The translations under genes and the position numbers were made by a program. 64,000 nt of DNA from Planctomycetota bacterium. Lineage in GTDB: Bacteria > Planctomycetota > UBA1135 > GCA-002686595. The notes under the pieces were generated by a model. The model saw only the letters and a program-made list of their open reading frames with translations. It did no database searches and was not told the DNA's origin. The stretch spans positions 174,631 through 238,630 of the forward strand of contig DUDB01000051.1 in NCBI GenBank assembly GCA_012959525.1, given 5' to 3'. Positions 36,745-46,639 of this stretch are shown here, piece after piece (the first letter of the stretch is position 1; every line of letters starts with the position of its first letter).

Positions 36745-37599
36745 TCATGCTGGCGGGTTGACGTTCTCGGGCTTCCCGGGCTCCTCGGATTCCAGGCCCG
36801 ACTCCGTTTCCGCCTCGTCCAGTAATTGGGTATGGCCGATCAGGTCGTCGAGATCCTCGTCCGAGACACCCTCGACCCTCTTCAGGAGCACTTCGCTTGC
36901 ATCGCTTCCACCATGAGCGGCAACAACCCCCAATTTCATGAGCTCAAGCAGCGCACAGAATACGCCAATGAGGGTCTCCCGGGGCGAGGGCCCTGCGCAG
37001 CGTTCTACCAGAGCCTCAAGGCGAATTTCGCTGCATTCCTGCACCGCAGTACCCACGGACTTCACAAACCAGCGCAGGGGCCGTGCGTCGCCACGCACCT
37101 GGTGGGGCCGGTCGGCGAGGGTCTCGCGCATGAGCCTCGAGAAGGTGGCCAGCAGGTCGAAAGCGGTGAGATCCCCAAGGTCCAGGGTCTTCTCGGGCTC
37201 GTTATCCCTTGCCTCGCCCCTGTAGCCGCGCGGGCGTTCGTTGGAGCGCCTCGCGAAGCGCCCCTCCAGGTCATCGGCCGCGCCCTTGAAGCGTCGGTAC
37301 TCTAGCAGGCGCTGGATGAGTTCGTCCTGCGGGTCGAGCTCGTCCTCGATTTCGACCTCCTCGCGAGGCAGCAGGGAGCGCGACTTGATTGACATGAGCG
37401 TGGCGGCTAACACCAGGAATTCCCCGGCGATCTCGATGTTCAGGTCACCGAGAGCACGCAGGTACTGCAGGTAGCCGTCCACAACGGTGGAGATCTCCAC
37501 CTCGTGGATCTCAACCTCTTGCTCGCGCACCAGGTGCAACAAGAGATCCATGGGCCCCTCAAAAATGCGGTCCAGTTGAACCGTGTAGTCCTTGCTCAC
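36745..37599 (-). CDS. scpA: Segregation and condensation protein A (kleisin)
   Basis: 284 residues. The N-terminal kleisin block FEGPMDLLLHLVREQEVEIHEV is diagnostic, followed by LVLAATLMSIKSRSLLP. A C-terminal winged-helix part and an acidic tail of about 35 residues close it. ScpA bridges the SMC heads in the bacterial condensin that organises DNA after ParB loading. No scpB is adjacent. Its start overlaps the M50 protease stop by 4 bases. Confidence 0.94.
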   Translation of the reverse strand: MSKDYTVQLDRIFEGPMDLLLHLVREQEVEIHEVEISTVVDGYLQYLRALGDLNIEIAGEFLVLAATLMSIKSRSLLPREEVEIEDELDPQDELIQRLLEYRRFKGAADDLEGRFARRSNERPRGYRGEARDNEPEKTLDLGDLTAFDLLATFSRLMRETLADRPHQVRGDARPLRWFVKSVGTAVQECSEIRLEALVERCAGPSPRETLIGVFCALLELMKLGVVAAHGGSDASEVLLKRVEGVSDEDLDDLIGHTQLLDEAETESGLESEEPGKPENVNPPA

Positions 37600-38243
37600 C
37601 AGATTCCCCCAGTCAGTGTGTCCACGACATCAATCATGGGCCCCAGCGTAGCGCCCAAGATCATCCGGAGGGATCCCGTCATCACCAACAAGAGCACAAT
37701 CAGCAGCCCGAATCGTTCCAGCGAAACGTAGGGCTCCCGCATGCTATTGGGCAACAAGTAGGCCATGACCCGCGAGCCATCCAGCGGGGGGACGGGGATC
37801 ATGTTGAACACAGCCAAAATGATGTTGAAGGTGAGGGCCATCTCCATCACGCGCGGGGCAAGGGCGGATGTGGGCATGCCGCCCCAGTAGATCATGGCCT
37901 TCCAGGCCACCGAGAAGAGCAGGGCCAGGACGAGATTGGAGGCGGGCCCCGCCATGGCCACGAGGCTCATGTCTCGCAGCGGGTAGCGCAGGCGCATGGG
38001 GTTGACGGGAACCGGCCGAGCTCCGCCAAAAATGAACCCCGACGTCATGAACAGGATCAGCGGCAAGGCGATCGTCATGAACGGGTCGATGTGGGCCATC
38101 GGGTTGAGGGTTAGGCGCCCCTCTTCCCTCGCCGTCCCGTCTCCGCAGCGATCCGCCACATAGGCATGGGCCGCCTCGTGTACCCCCAGCGACAGGATCA
38201 GAAAGGCGATCCCAAGGGCAATCTGGATGGTCTGGGGAGGCAC
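37596..38243 (-). CDS. Site-2-protease family (M50) membrane metallopeptidase
   Basis: 215 residues, four to five membrane spans. The zinc motif is HEAAH (SLGVHEAAHAYV), and the third ligand Asp lies in the NMIPVPPLDGSRV block, matching the NPxxxLDG-like motif of M50B. It is the short form without a PDZ domain, common beside scpA. Such proteases cleave membrane-embedded segments, often of regulators; the target is unknown. First gene of the leftward operon, diverging from kdsD across 150 bases. Confidence 0.92.
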   Translation of the reverse strand: MPPQTIQIALGIAFLILSLGVHEAAHAYVADRCGDGTAREEGRLTLNPMAHIDPFMTIALPLILFMTSGFIFGGARPVPVNPMRLRYPLRDMSLVAMAGPASNLVLALLFSVAWKAMIYWGGMPTSALAPRVMEMALTFNIILAVFNMIPVPPLDGSRVMAYLLPNSMREPYVSLERFGLLIVLLLVMTGSLRMILGATLGPMIDVVDTLTGGIW

Positions 38244-38393
38244 TCGGTGGTCTCGGGGGTTTCAATGGCTGCGCGGGGGGGCGGGGGGCGGGTATCGTAC
38301 CCCTGCCCGGAGGGCACGAGCAGGGTCTTGGCACCCTTTCTTGCCCTGCCCCCCTTCCCTTGCACCGCACGTCCAGCCCAGACTCTGCGCCCC

Positions 38394-39383
38394 GTGGACG
38401 ACCCCAAGAACAAGTTGGCCGAGCGCCTGGCCCAGGCGGCTGAAGTCGTACGCATCGAGGCGGAGACTCTGCTGCGGCTGGCGGAACATCTGGACGAGTC
38501 TTTCTCCCAGGCCGTGGACATGGTGCTGGCCTGCACCGGCCAGGTCGTGGTGACCGGCATGGGCAAGGCCGGCCTGGTGGGCCAGAAAATCTCGGCCACC
38601 CTGGCGAGCACCGGCACACCGTCGTTCTCTCTCCACCCGGCAGAAGCGCTGCACGGGGATTTGGGGCGAGTCCGTGAGCAGGACCTGATCCTGGCGCTGT
38701 CCAATTCCGGCGAGACCCCAGAGCTCTCCGCATTGGTTTCCGCCGCCACCCGGCATGGAACGCAGTCCATCGCCATGACGGGCCAAGTGGACTCCTCCCT
38801 CGGGCGGCAGGCCGCGGTGGTCCTGAGTATCGGCCGGGTGGAAGAGGCTTGCCCCCTGAAGCTTGCACCGACGGCATCGACCTCTGCCATGCTTGCGCTG
38901 GGTGATGCCCTGGCCATGGTTGTCTTATCCGAGCGGGGATTCGAACGAGAGGACTTCGCGCGCTTCCATCCCGCCGGCAGCCTGGGCCGCCAGCTCTTGA
39001 CCGTAGGTGAGGTCATGCGCAAAGGCGCGGAACTCCCTCTGGTCGTTGGGTCGAGAACCGTGGCCGAGGTCTTGATCCAGACCTCCAAGACCCCGGGCAA
39101 GCCAGGCGCGGCCCTAGTCGTGGACGGGGCTGGCTGCCTGGAGGGCATCTTCACTGACGGTGATCTGCGCCGACTCCTTGAGGGAGGTCAATTCGACCGC
39201 CTGCAGGATGCTGTCGCCGACCACATGGGGCGAGACCCCAAGACCTTGAATCCCGATCAGCTCGTTGAAGAGGCGCACCGATTGCTGCGGGAGAACCGGA
39301 TTGACCAGGCTCCCGTGGTGGACGAAAACCGCATCCCGGTGGGGATCGTTGACGTTCAGGACCTCTTGGAGCTCGGGGAATAG
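38394..39383 (+). CDS. kdsD: Arabinose-5-phosphate isomerase KdsD
   Basis: GTG 38394 gives 329 residues, the usual KdsD length; the frame is open further upstream but lacks homology. The SIS domain has VVVTGMGKAGLVGQKISATLASTGTPS, HPAEALHGDLG and LSNSGETPEL; two CBS domains follow (about 210-329). It converts ribulose 5-phosphate to arabinose 5-phosphate, the first step to Kdo, the inner sugar of lipopolysaccharide. kdsC follows after 14 bases, then the Lpt gene. Confidence 0.94.
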   Translation: MDDPKNKLAERLAQAAEVVRIEAETLLRLAEHLDESFSQAVDMVLACTGQVVVTGMGKAGLVGQKISATLASTGTPSFSLHPAEALHGDLGRVREQDLILALSNSGETPELSALVSAATRHGTQSIAMTGQVDSSLGRQAAVVLSIGRVEEACPLKLAPTASTSAMLALGDALAMVVLSERGFEREDFARFHPAGSLGRQLLTVGEVMRKGAELPLVVGSRTVAEVLIQTSKTPGKPGAALVVDGAGCLEGIFTDGDLRRLLEGGQFDRLQDAVADHMGRDPKTLNPDQLVEEAHRLLRENRIDQAPVVDENRIPVGIVDVQDLLELGE

Positions 39384-39397
39384 GGCTTCCCCACACC

Positions 39398-39943
39398 GTG
39401 ATAATCCATCCACTCAAGGGCTTGGACGACGAGCTCATCGAGCACTTGGCCGCCATCCGGTTGGCCGTGTTTGACGTGGACGGCGTGCTGACCGATGGTC
39501 GCGTGGTTTATGTGGGCGAGGAGGAACAACAGACCTTTGACGTGAAGGATGGGCAGGGTCTTGCGTGGCTTTCCCAGGCAGGCATCGAGCTGGCCTGGAT
39601 CACAGGGCGAGGCTGCCGAGCGACGGAGGTCCGAGCAGCGGAGTTTGGCGTGCACCTGCATATGCGCTCGGGGCCCAAGCAGGAGCGCCTGGCGGCCGTT
39701 CAAGCGGAGTTGGGTATCGATCCTGAGGGAACCTTGGCCATGGGGGACGATCTGGCAGACCTGGCGCTGGCTTCACGGGCCAAGGTCTTTTGCTGTCCTA
39801 GCGATGCCCGGCCCGAAGTTCGTGCTGCTGCGCACCTGGTCTGCAGTCAGGGCGGCGGCCGCGGTGCGGTTCGCGAAGTGTGTGAAGCGTTGCTCGCAGC
39901 CAAGGGGAGCTGGCCTCCCGGCGCCGGTGGGTCGTGCGGCTGA
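39398..39943 (+). CDS. kdsC: 3-deoxy-manno-octulosonate-8-phosphatase KdsC
   Basis: 181 residues from GTG 39398. HAD-family motif I is FDVDGVLTDG, then the ITGRGCRATEVRAAEFGV block and motif IV MGDDLADLAL. The small size without a cap domain and the sequence after motif I fit KdsC, a tetrameric phosphatase making free Kdo. Its end overlaps the Lpt gene by 10 bases, so the two are likely translationally coupled. Confidence 0.93.
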   Translation: MIIHPLKGLDDELIEHLAAIRLAVFDVDGVLTDGRVVYVGEEEQQTFDVKDGQGLAWLSQAGIELAWITGRGCRATEVRAAEFGVHLHMRSGPKQERLAAVQAELGIDPEGTLAMGDDLADLALASRAKVFCCPSDARPEVRAAAHLVCSQGGGRGAVREVCEALLAAKGSWPPGAGGSCG

Positions 39944-42900
39944 GGCCGTTTCTCCTGTTCGCCACCGTCTTTGCGGTAGGCGGCGCGCTCCTGTGGGTGG
40001 CGAGCCTGCAGCGCACGGGTCCGAGCCTTGGCAGGATTGCAACGCCCGGGGATGCGGATTCGCAATCACAAGAGAAGCCGGCTGACTTCACGCCGGCGGT
40101 GAGTGCCGCCGGGGGCCAAGACGCGCCCTTGTTTGTGCGCATCCGTGGCCAGGCGAGCGTGGACACCTACGCCGCCGGCGAAGGTGCCCGGCATGGGGCC
40201 AAGAGTCGGCTGGAGGGCAACTTCACCGCGCTGGATGAGTCCTTCAGTCGCTACCGCGTGGACGGGCTGACTCTGGAGTTACTGGATCCCGCCAGCCAAG
40301 AAATTATTCAGACCCTCACTGCGGAGTCGGGCACCTTTCGGGTCGAGCCGGGCGGAGGGGTCCATGTCCTGACCATCGCCGATGGTGGCCGGATGCTGTT
40401 GGACGGTGTGAAATTCGTGCGCCACTCCCGGCACGCGTTTGCTCCCTTGAGCCTTGAAGCTCCACGCCTGGAATTGTCTCTCTCCGCAAATGAGCTGCGG
40501 TCTCTCGACGAAGACACCGTGAAGCTCACGGGCAACGGGCTCTCTGGGGGAGGCCAAGACCTTCTCTTCAAGGGAGATTCAGGGCTTCTGCGGCTGGGGC
40601 GGGGCGGCGAGGTCGTGATGGATCGCGCCCAGGGCGGGGAGCTCATCTTCTCCACTCCCGACAAGGGCCCGCTTGAGGTTCGCCAAGTAGGCGAGAGCAG
40701 CGAACTCGGCTCAATGGAGGCCACGGCCGCAGAAGGCGCACGTCTGATCATGAAGGGCAACCTCCCGGGCCAAGTGGATGCGGACACCTTGCGCCTGATC
40801 GGGCACAGCGTAGATGGAACCGTGGTCTTGGAGCGTGCTGAGGCAGAGGGTGAGGTCCTAGTCGTAAGGGAGGACGGGCGCTACAGCGGAGCGCGAGCAC
40901 AGTTGCAGTTGGGCGACCAGGGGGAGCTGGAATCTCTGGTTCTCGAGGAAGATCCCACGGCGCAATTCACCATGCAGCGCGGCGAGGGCGTCACGACGCA
41001 CATTCTCTCCAAAGGCCGTGGTCCGTTGAGCGTCTTCACAACAGAGGCTGGGACGCACTTCACTCTAGTGGGCCCGGGCTCGGCCGAGGCACTTGGAGAG
41101 AATCTCGAGATCCTGGCGGAAGGATCTCTGCAAGGCGCGATCAATCCTGAACGCACCCGCACCACGATTCTCGCGCGTGAGCGCGTGCGCGTGGTCCAGG
41201 GCGCGAGCCGGTTGGAGACCGACACTCTCGAGGCGGTGTTTCTCGCTGGGGAGGAGGAGAGCGCGGACCTGTTTTGCGAGGGTCCCACACGCTTGGCCCG
41301 GAGAGATCCGGTTCGGGGCCTCATCAGTGTGGACGTGCGTGGCGAATCCGAAGTGCGCCTAAGAGACGGCCACTGGCAGGTGCCCACCGCGCGCTCGGTG
41401 CGGACGGATGTCGTGGGGCCCGAGCCGCTCCGGGTCACCGCGGGATTGATCGAGGACCTGGACCTCGTTGAGTGGACTTTCCAAGCCAGCGAAGGGGTCA
41501 CCTGGGCTGGACTGGAGGGAGAGGGTTCATCCAATCGGGCGCACATGGATGCGGACGGCGGGCTGCACCTCGTTGGGACCAAAGATGTCGGGGCCAGTGC
41601 GCGCGTGATTGGTCGGGGCGATCCCGGGGACAACCCCGAGGCTCTGGTCGGGGCGGTTATTCGAGGCTTGGAGGTCCATGTCTCTCGCGACCATTTTGAG
41701 GCTATTGGGGACGTTCGCCTGGAGGCGGAGACGGGCAGCGGGCACCTGGAAGTGATTGCAGATGCAATCCGCTTCAACCTCGTCCGTCCAGAGGGGGACG
41801 CTTCAGATCCGATGGGTGCCGCCGGGCCGACACCCTTCGCCCTTGAGGCGACGGGGGTTAGTCGGGCAAGCCTGGAGGGCCCGGACTCTAGGACCCTCGT
41901 CTCCGCAAAACACGTGAGTGTCCTTGGGGTGCTCGCCAACAAAGGCGGCGGCGAAGGGCTGGCAACCTCGGACCTGGTGGCAACGGGGGACGTCCAGGTC
42001 GAGCGTTTTGGAGCGCTCCCGATAGAGGCCAGCGGCGAGACCCTTGTCATGGAGGGCGAGCGCGAGGGGCGCTTGGTTGCCACCCAAGGCGCAAAGGTGA
42101 AAGTGCATGGACGCCTCCTGCCCGGGGGCCGGGAGTTCCAGCTACTCGCGACCAGCGTCATCTTTGATGGCCGAGAACTCAGAGCCTCAGAGCCGGAGGC
42201 ATCACTGCAGGGTTTGGGTTTGGCTCCACCGGGTGGGGCGGGGTTGGCCTTCGGAGAGTTACGCGCTGCGGCCAAGAGCTTGGAGGCGAACCCTGAGGGC
42301 GTGCGATTCTCAGGGGGGGTCCTGCTTCAGGGAACGGACGCCCAGGGTGTGCCCCTGCTCTTGCGTTCAGGCAAGCTCTGGATCTCCGGGGACTTCGACC
42401 TGGGCTCCGGGGCGCTGGCTCCCGATCAAGCGCTACGCTCGCTGGAGGCCGATGACGGGTTCAGTTGGGTCTATGGAGGGCTGGGCCGCGCGCGTGGGAA
42501 GCGCATGATAGCGACCCGCCAGCACGCCTCGTTTTGGGGAGACTCCGAAGAGCCATGTTCAATAGAAGTGGGTCGCGGCGATGGGATTCTCAGCCTCCAA
42601 TCCCGATTCATCAAACTAGACCTCGACCGCTTTCTCGTTACCTCTGAACGTGGAGAGATTCGCTCTACAGGAGGTGGCCGAGCTTGGTCCGTTTCTTTCG
42701 CCGACCTGCGCCCGGACGATCGAGATGGCCAGACCCTCGTTGCGCTGGCTGCCCCGCGCTATAAAGACGCAAGTAACGAAGCACGGGCCGACTTCGCAGG
42801 CTTTTGGATCAATGGGGAGCAGTGGCGGGCGAGAGGTCACGCGGGTCTTTGGGGAACACCCATTCCTCTCGACGGGGCCTTCGGGCCGAGGCCCAACTCC

Positions 42901-45009
42901 CCCGATCTGCCACAGGGGCCGCTGGTGGACAACGTCTTCCGTCGCTTGACCAAGGGGGAGTTGGGCCAGTTCATTCGCGCTGCGTTTGCCGATGGAAACA
43001 TCGAAGTGGTGGAGGATGGTCGGCTCGGGGCCCGCGCCTCGGCGATCTACTTGGACATGGAGAAGGAGCAAGGCATCTTGGAGGGGGCGACACTCGTGGC
43101 TCGCATGCAGGTTTCGAGGGGGCGAACGGAGCGAGTTCGGGTCTCCGCGAAGGAGATGAAGATGGGGGCAGATGGCTCCATGCGCGCAGACAAGGCAACC
43201 CTCACCACTAGCACTCACGACGTTCCCAGCTATGTCATCGAGACACGCAAGTTAGTGCTCGACCCACGGCCGGACGAGCTGTGGGAGCTCTCGGCCACCG
43301 GGAACCGTCTCGTGTTTGCGAACCGGATTGGGATCCCCCTGCCCTCGCTTGGAAACCTGGCTCTCAATCAGCAAGGCGATGTCGTGGGTTTCGTGACGGG
43401 AGACAACACGGTGCGGAGCATTGAACACCTGGTCGTCGGAGACTCCGCTCGCTTTGGCCCCATGGTCGGAACGGCTTTTCGCTCGGACGTGGGCAGCATG
43501 GGCCGCAAAGTAGGCGAGGTGCTGGGCTTCGGCGAAAATGCAACCGGACGCTGGAACTCTCAGCTTTCCTACCTGGGAAGCCGGGGGGCCTTGGTCGGCT
43601 TGGGCCTCGACTTGCGCGAGCGCCTGCCCGACGCGACCCAGGATTCATGGCTGCAGGTAACCTCGCGCGGGATTCACGATGACAGCGATGACCGCGGCCT
43701 GGTGCGCGTTCCCAAGGAGGAGCGGGATTCCCTACGCATGTGGAGTAGCGCCCGAGGGCGTCATCCATTCTCCGATGTGGCCTGGGTGGATCTCGCCCTC
43801 TCAACCCAGACGGACCCCGGTGTGCAGGCCGAGTTCTTCCAGCGCGATTTCCAGCGGTACGAGGAGCGTGACAACTACATGCACTACCGCGACGGGCGTG
43901 GGGCCGACTACTTCGATGCCATGTTTCGAGTCCGCGCCAACGACTTCCGCACGGAAGTGATCGAACAGCCCACTGTCGGCTACTACCACGGTGAGCGCAG
44001 CATTGGGCAGGTGGCGGGGGTCGAACTGCTCTACGGGGCTGGCTTGGAGTTGGACTCTCTGTCGCGCCGCGAAGGTGACCTGGATTATGAGTTTCCCTTC
44101 TTGAACAGCGAGGGGTTGCCGGATGGGCTCGGTGACCGGGACGTGATGCGCGCCGCCACCTCACACCGGCTGTCGGCCCCCCTGCGAACCGACCTGGCCG
44201 GGATGCGTGTGACCCCGTGGCTGGAAGGGCGCGGCACCGTCTGGGACAAGGATGCTGTGGGTGGCGGCGGAGTTTCGCGCTCGGCTGCGCTGGCGGGAAT
44301 CGACATGGCCACTACGCTCTTCAAAGTGACCGGTTCGGGGTGGCGTCACTCACTCACGCCTACGCTGAGCTACTCCAGCGACCTGTTCGTGGATCACAGC
44401 GGTGGGCCGCTCGTGCGCTTCGATCCTCTCGACGACCCCCTGGGTGCGGATGAATTTGGCGCGGGCCTACGTGCCCTCTGGACGGATCCGGAGAACAAGA
44501 GCCGCTACGATTTGGAGCTGAAAGGGCTGCGGCGCTTCAACCGGGCTTCGGGCGGGGCGGACCAGACCCAAATCGCCAGCCTGGGGTCTCTGCGCACGAA
44601 GTTCGGTGAAGTGCCAGTGGGGCTGCTACACGACTCCCGGTTTGACGTGGAGACGGGCAAGACCTTGTACTCCCGAAGCACCTTCGCATGGCAGCCCGCC
44701 GAGCCTCTGATGCTGCAGTTCGGCTTCCGTCACGGGTTTGACCCCCTAGAGGGTCGGCTCTTTGAAGTGGGCTCATTCGATGCCCGCTGGCGTGTCGACC
44801 CCAAATGGGAGATCGAGGTGGGCGAAGACGTGTCTACCGTGGGAAATGGCAACCTGCGGTCTCACCTAGCCCTGCGTCGTTTCGGGGCGGATTTCCTGTT
44901 GGAGGCGTCCCTCGTTGACCGTGCGGGAGAGGGTGGCCCCTCACTCTCAATCAGTTTTGCGCCCTTGTTTTTGTGGTCGCCCAGAAGGATGGGCATGCTG
45001 GACGACTAG
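39934..45009 (+). CDS. Giant Lpt protein: LptC/LptA-like repeats joined to an LptD-like barrel
   Basis: 1691 residues from GTG 39934. Residues about 4-25 form one hydrophobic segment (anchor as in LptC, or an export signal). Residues about 50-1170 are long beta-rich stretches of repeating short strands typical of the OstA/LptA jellyroll (patterns such as ARAQLQLGDQGELESLVLEE). Residues about 1180-1691 resemble an outer-membrane barrel, with alternating aromatic strands and WRHSLTPTLSYSS, close to the LptD barrel signature. E. coli keeps kdsD-kdsC-lptC-lptA as separate genes and lptD elsewhere; here the position is filled by one gene. The domain reading is my inference from strand pattern and context. 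Confidence 0.7.
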   Translation: MRLRPFLLFATVFAVGGALLWVASLQRTGPSLGRIATPGDADSQSQEKPADFTPAVSAAGGQDAPLFVRIRGQASVDTYAAGEGARHGAKSRLEGNFTALDESFSRYRVDGLTLELLDPASQEIIQTLTAESGTFRVEPGGGVHVLTIADGGRMLLDGVKFVRHSRHAFAPLSLEAPRLELSLSANELRSLDEDTVKLTGNGLSGGGQDLLFKGDSGLLRLGRGGEVVMDRAQGGELIFSTPDKGPLEVRQVGESSELGSMEATAAEGARLIMKGNLPGQVDADTLRLIGHSVDGTVVLERAEAEGEVLVVREDGRYSGARAQLQLGDQGELESLVLEEDPTAQFTMQRGEGVTTHILSKGRGPLSVFTTEAGTHFTLVGPGSAEALGENLEILAEGSLQGAINPERTRTTILARERVRVVQGASRLETDTLEAVFLAGEEESADLFCEGPTRLARRDPVRGLISVDVRGESEVRLRDGHWQVPTARSVRTDVVGPEPLRVTAGLIEDLDLVEWTFQASEGVTWAGLEGEGSSNRAHMDADGGLHLVGTKDVGASARVIGRGDPGDNPEALVGAVIRGLEVHVSRDHFEAIGDVRLEAETGSGHLEVIADAIRFNLVRPEGDASDPMGAAGPTPFALEATGVSRASLEGPDSRTLVSAKHVSVLGVLANKGGGEGLATSDLVATGDVQVERFGALPIEASGETLVMEGEREGRLVATQGAKVKVHGRLLPGGREFQLLATSVIFDGRELRASEPEASLQGLGLAPPGGAGLAFGELRAAAKSLEANPEGVRFSGGVLLQGTDAQGVPLLLRSGKLWISGDFDLGSGALAPDQALRSLEADDGFSWVYGGLGRARGKRMIATRQHASFWGDSEEPCSIEVGRGDGILSLQSRFIKLDLDRFLVTSERGEIRSTGGGRAWSVSFADLRPDDRDGQTLVALAAPRYKDASNEARADFAGFWINGEQWRARGHAGLWGTPIPLDGAFGPRPNSPDLPQGPLVDNVFRRLTKGELGQFIRAAFADGNIEVVEDGRLGARASAIYLDMEKEQGILEGATLVARMQVSRGRTERVRVSAKEMKMGADGSMRADKATLTTSTHDVPSYVIETRKLVLDPRPDELWELSATGNRLVFANRIGIPLPSLGNLALNQQGDVVGFVTGDNTVRSIEHLVVGDSARFGPMVGTAFRSDVGSMGRKVGEVLGFGENATGRWNSQLSYLGSRGALVGLGLDLRERLPDATQDSWLQVTSRGIHDDSDDRGLVRVPKEERDSLRMWSSARGRHPFSDVAWVDLALSTQTDPGVQAEFFQRDFQRYEERDNYMHYRDGRGADYFDAMFRVRANDFRTEVIEQPTVGYYHGERSIGQVAGVELLYGAGLELDSLSRREGDLDYEFPFLNSEGLPDGLGDRDVMRAATSHRLSAPLRTDLAGMRVTPWLEGRGTVWDKDAVGGGGVSRSAALAGIDMATTLFKVTGSGWRHSLTPTLSYSSDLFVDHSGGPLVRFDPLDDPLGADEFGAGLRALWTDPENKSRYDLELKGLRRFNRASGGADQTQIASLGSLRTKFGEVPVGLLHDSRFDVETGKTLYSRSTFAWQPAEPLMLQFGFRHGFDPLEGRLFEVGSFDARWRVDPKWEIEVGEDVSTVGNGNLRSHLALRRFGADFLLEASLVDRAGEGGPSLSISFAPLFLWSPRRMGMLDD

Positions 45010-45023
45010 GATAAAATGAACCG

Positions 45024-45536
45024 ATGATTGCTCTGATTGGCAACCTGCACCTACTGGAACTGCTCACGATTGCGGGCGGCGCTTTGCTTGTGTTTGGCAA
45101 GCGCCTGCCTGAGGTGGCGGTACGTGGGGCGGGACAACTGGTTCGCTTGCGGCGTTCGGTGATGCGCATGTGGCGCGAGGCTGGGCTTGAGGAGGAGCTG
45201 CGCCGCGTACGGCGGGAGATTGAGCAGGAAACATCCAGCCTGCCTTCTGCCACGGACCTCGATCGCGAGGCCGATTGGCGGGCGGAGGTCCAATCCGACA
45301 TAGAGTCCCTCGATCTGCCCACCAGCCCCAGCGATTCGTCGGGGGCTACGGGGCCGCGGGAGGACCACCCCGAGGACTTCGACGATCGCGAACCGCCCAT
45401 GGATGATCCGGACCCCTACGACGATGGCGAGGTTCGTGACGACATCCATGCCACGCCAGACCCGGACTCACCCATCGAGGGTGGGCTTCCCGAGGATTTT
45501 GATCAGGCCTCCCCCGATTCTAAGGAGCCGACTTAG
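45024..45536 (+). CDS. Twin-arginine translocase TatA/TatB-like protein
   Basis: 170 residues. One N-terminal span (about 9-25) ending in FGKRLPEV, the TatA/B hinge motif, followed by an amphipathic helix (AVRGAGQLVRLRRSVMRMWREA) and a long acidic, Pro-rich tail (about 75-170). The tail length suggests TatB-like use, but sequence alone cannot decide between TatA and TatB. It would help export folded, often cofactor-bearing, proteins. No tatC in the window. It starts 14 bases after the Lpt gene. Confidence 0.85.
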   Translation: MIALIGNLHLLELLTIAGGALLVFGKRLPEVAVRGAGQLVRLRRSVMRMWREAGLEEELRRVRREIEQETSSLPSATDLDREADWRAEVQSDIESLDLPTSPSDSSGATGPREDHPEDFDDREPPMDDPDPYDDGEVRDDIHATPDPDSPIEGGLPEDFDQASPDSKEPT

Positions 45537-45545
45537 GGCCCGCAC

Positions 45546-46415
45546 TTGTTCCGCCTCGGCTACAACACCAACGGCCTCGCCCACCATCGCCCCCTCGATG
45601 CCTTGCGCCTTCTGGGGGAGCTGGGCTATGAGGGCGTGGCGCTTACCCCTGACGCGGGCTTTCTCGACCCATTTGAGGTCAGTCGCGGCGAGCTCCTAGA
45701 GGCGCGCCGCTGGGCGGACGATCTGGGCCTCGCGCTCTCGGTGGAGACGGGTGCCCGTTTCCTCCTGGACGCCCGCACCAAGCACCATCCCAACCTGATG
45801 GACGCCGACCCTGCGGCACGCAAGCGGCGTGTGGAGTTCCTCTTGCGCTGTCTTGTGCAAGCTCATCTTCTGGGTGCCGACGTGCTCTCCTTGTGGGCCG
45901 GTAGTGAAGCCGAGGACCAGACGCTAGAGGGCGAGGGCTTCGCCGCGAGCGGCAGCGAGGAGCTTCTTGAGAGATTGGCCATGGGTCTGGTACCCGTCCT
46001 GAAGCGCGCGCGGGAGCTGGGCGTTCGCGTGGCCTTCGAGCCAGAACCGGGGATGTTCATCGAGAGACCCGAGGGTTATGGCCGGTTGGTGGAGTACATG
46101 GGGAGTGATGGCGAGGACCTGGGCCTTTGCATGGATGTCGGGCATCTCGTTGTGACCGGAGACCTGCCGGTGGAGCGAGAGATAGAGCGTTGGGCCTCGC
46201 GCCTGATCCACGTGCATCTCGACGATGCGGTCGCCGGCACCCATGAGCACCTCATGTTCGGCGAGGGCGAATTGGACCTCCCTGCAACCCTGAAGGCCTT
46301 GGTTGAGGCGGAATATGGGGGTCTTGCGGCGGTGGAACTCAGCCGGGATTCCCACCGGGGACCCGCTGCTGCCGCGGAGGCCCTCGAGAAATTGCGCCAG
46401 GCGCTTCGACCGTAA
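45546..46415 (+). CDS. Sugar phosphate isomerase/epimerase-like TIM barrel
   Basis: 289 residues from TTG 45546, 9 bases after the Tat gene. The AP-endonuclease-2-like barrel is shown by GYEGVALTPD, VAFEPEPGMF, LGLCMDVGHL and LIHVHLDD, with Glu, Asp and His positions that bind divalent metal in this superfamily. Substrates range over sugars, inositols and others, so the reaction is not assigned. Last gene of the Kds-Lpt operon. Confidence 0.85.
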   Translation: MFRLGYNTNGLAHHRPLDALRLLGELGYEGVALTPDAGFLDPFEVSRGELLEARRWADDLGLALSVETGARFLLDARTKHHPNLMDADPAARKRRVEFLLRCLVQAHLLGADVLSLWAGSEAEDQTLEGEGFAASGSEELLERLAMGLVPVLKRARELGVRVAFEPEPGMFIERPEGYGRLVEYMGSDGEDLGLCMDVGHLVVTGDLPVEREIERWASRLIHVHLDDAVAGTHEHLMFGEGELDLPATLKALVEAEYGGLAAVELSRDSHRGPAAAAEALEKLRQALRP

Positions 46416-46559
46416 CGGGGGGCCTTTCGTTCCCTCTTGAGGGGCGGTAGGGGATCCCGACGAGCGGTCGGGTTATCCGCAGACCCGAAGTATTTAGGTT
46501 GAGGGCGCTCAAAATCCAACAGGGCGGGGGGGGGGCGGGCGCCGACCCTGCCGATGGAC

Positions 46560-46589
46560 TTGACATGAAAGCAGACTCGCAACGAACAT
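46560..46589 (+). promoter_or_regulatory. Possible promoter before the small Cys-rich gene
   Basis: A perfect TTGACA (46560-46565) followed after 18 bases by GAACAT (46584-46589, three of six). It lies in the 224-base gap between the isomerase and the small Cys-rich gene. A short CCCGAC/GTCGGG hairpin near 46456-46472 precedes it and may end the upstream transcript. Confidence 0.3.
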
Positions 46590-46639
46590 GCCCGAGCCCG
46601 AGGGACGCAAGTGAGCCCAGGTTCGCCCATCGCATCAGC

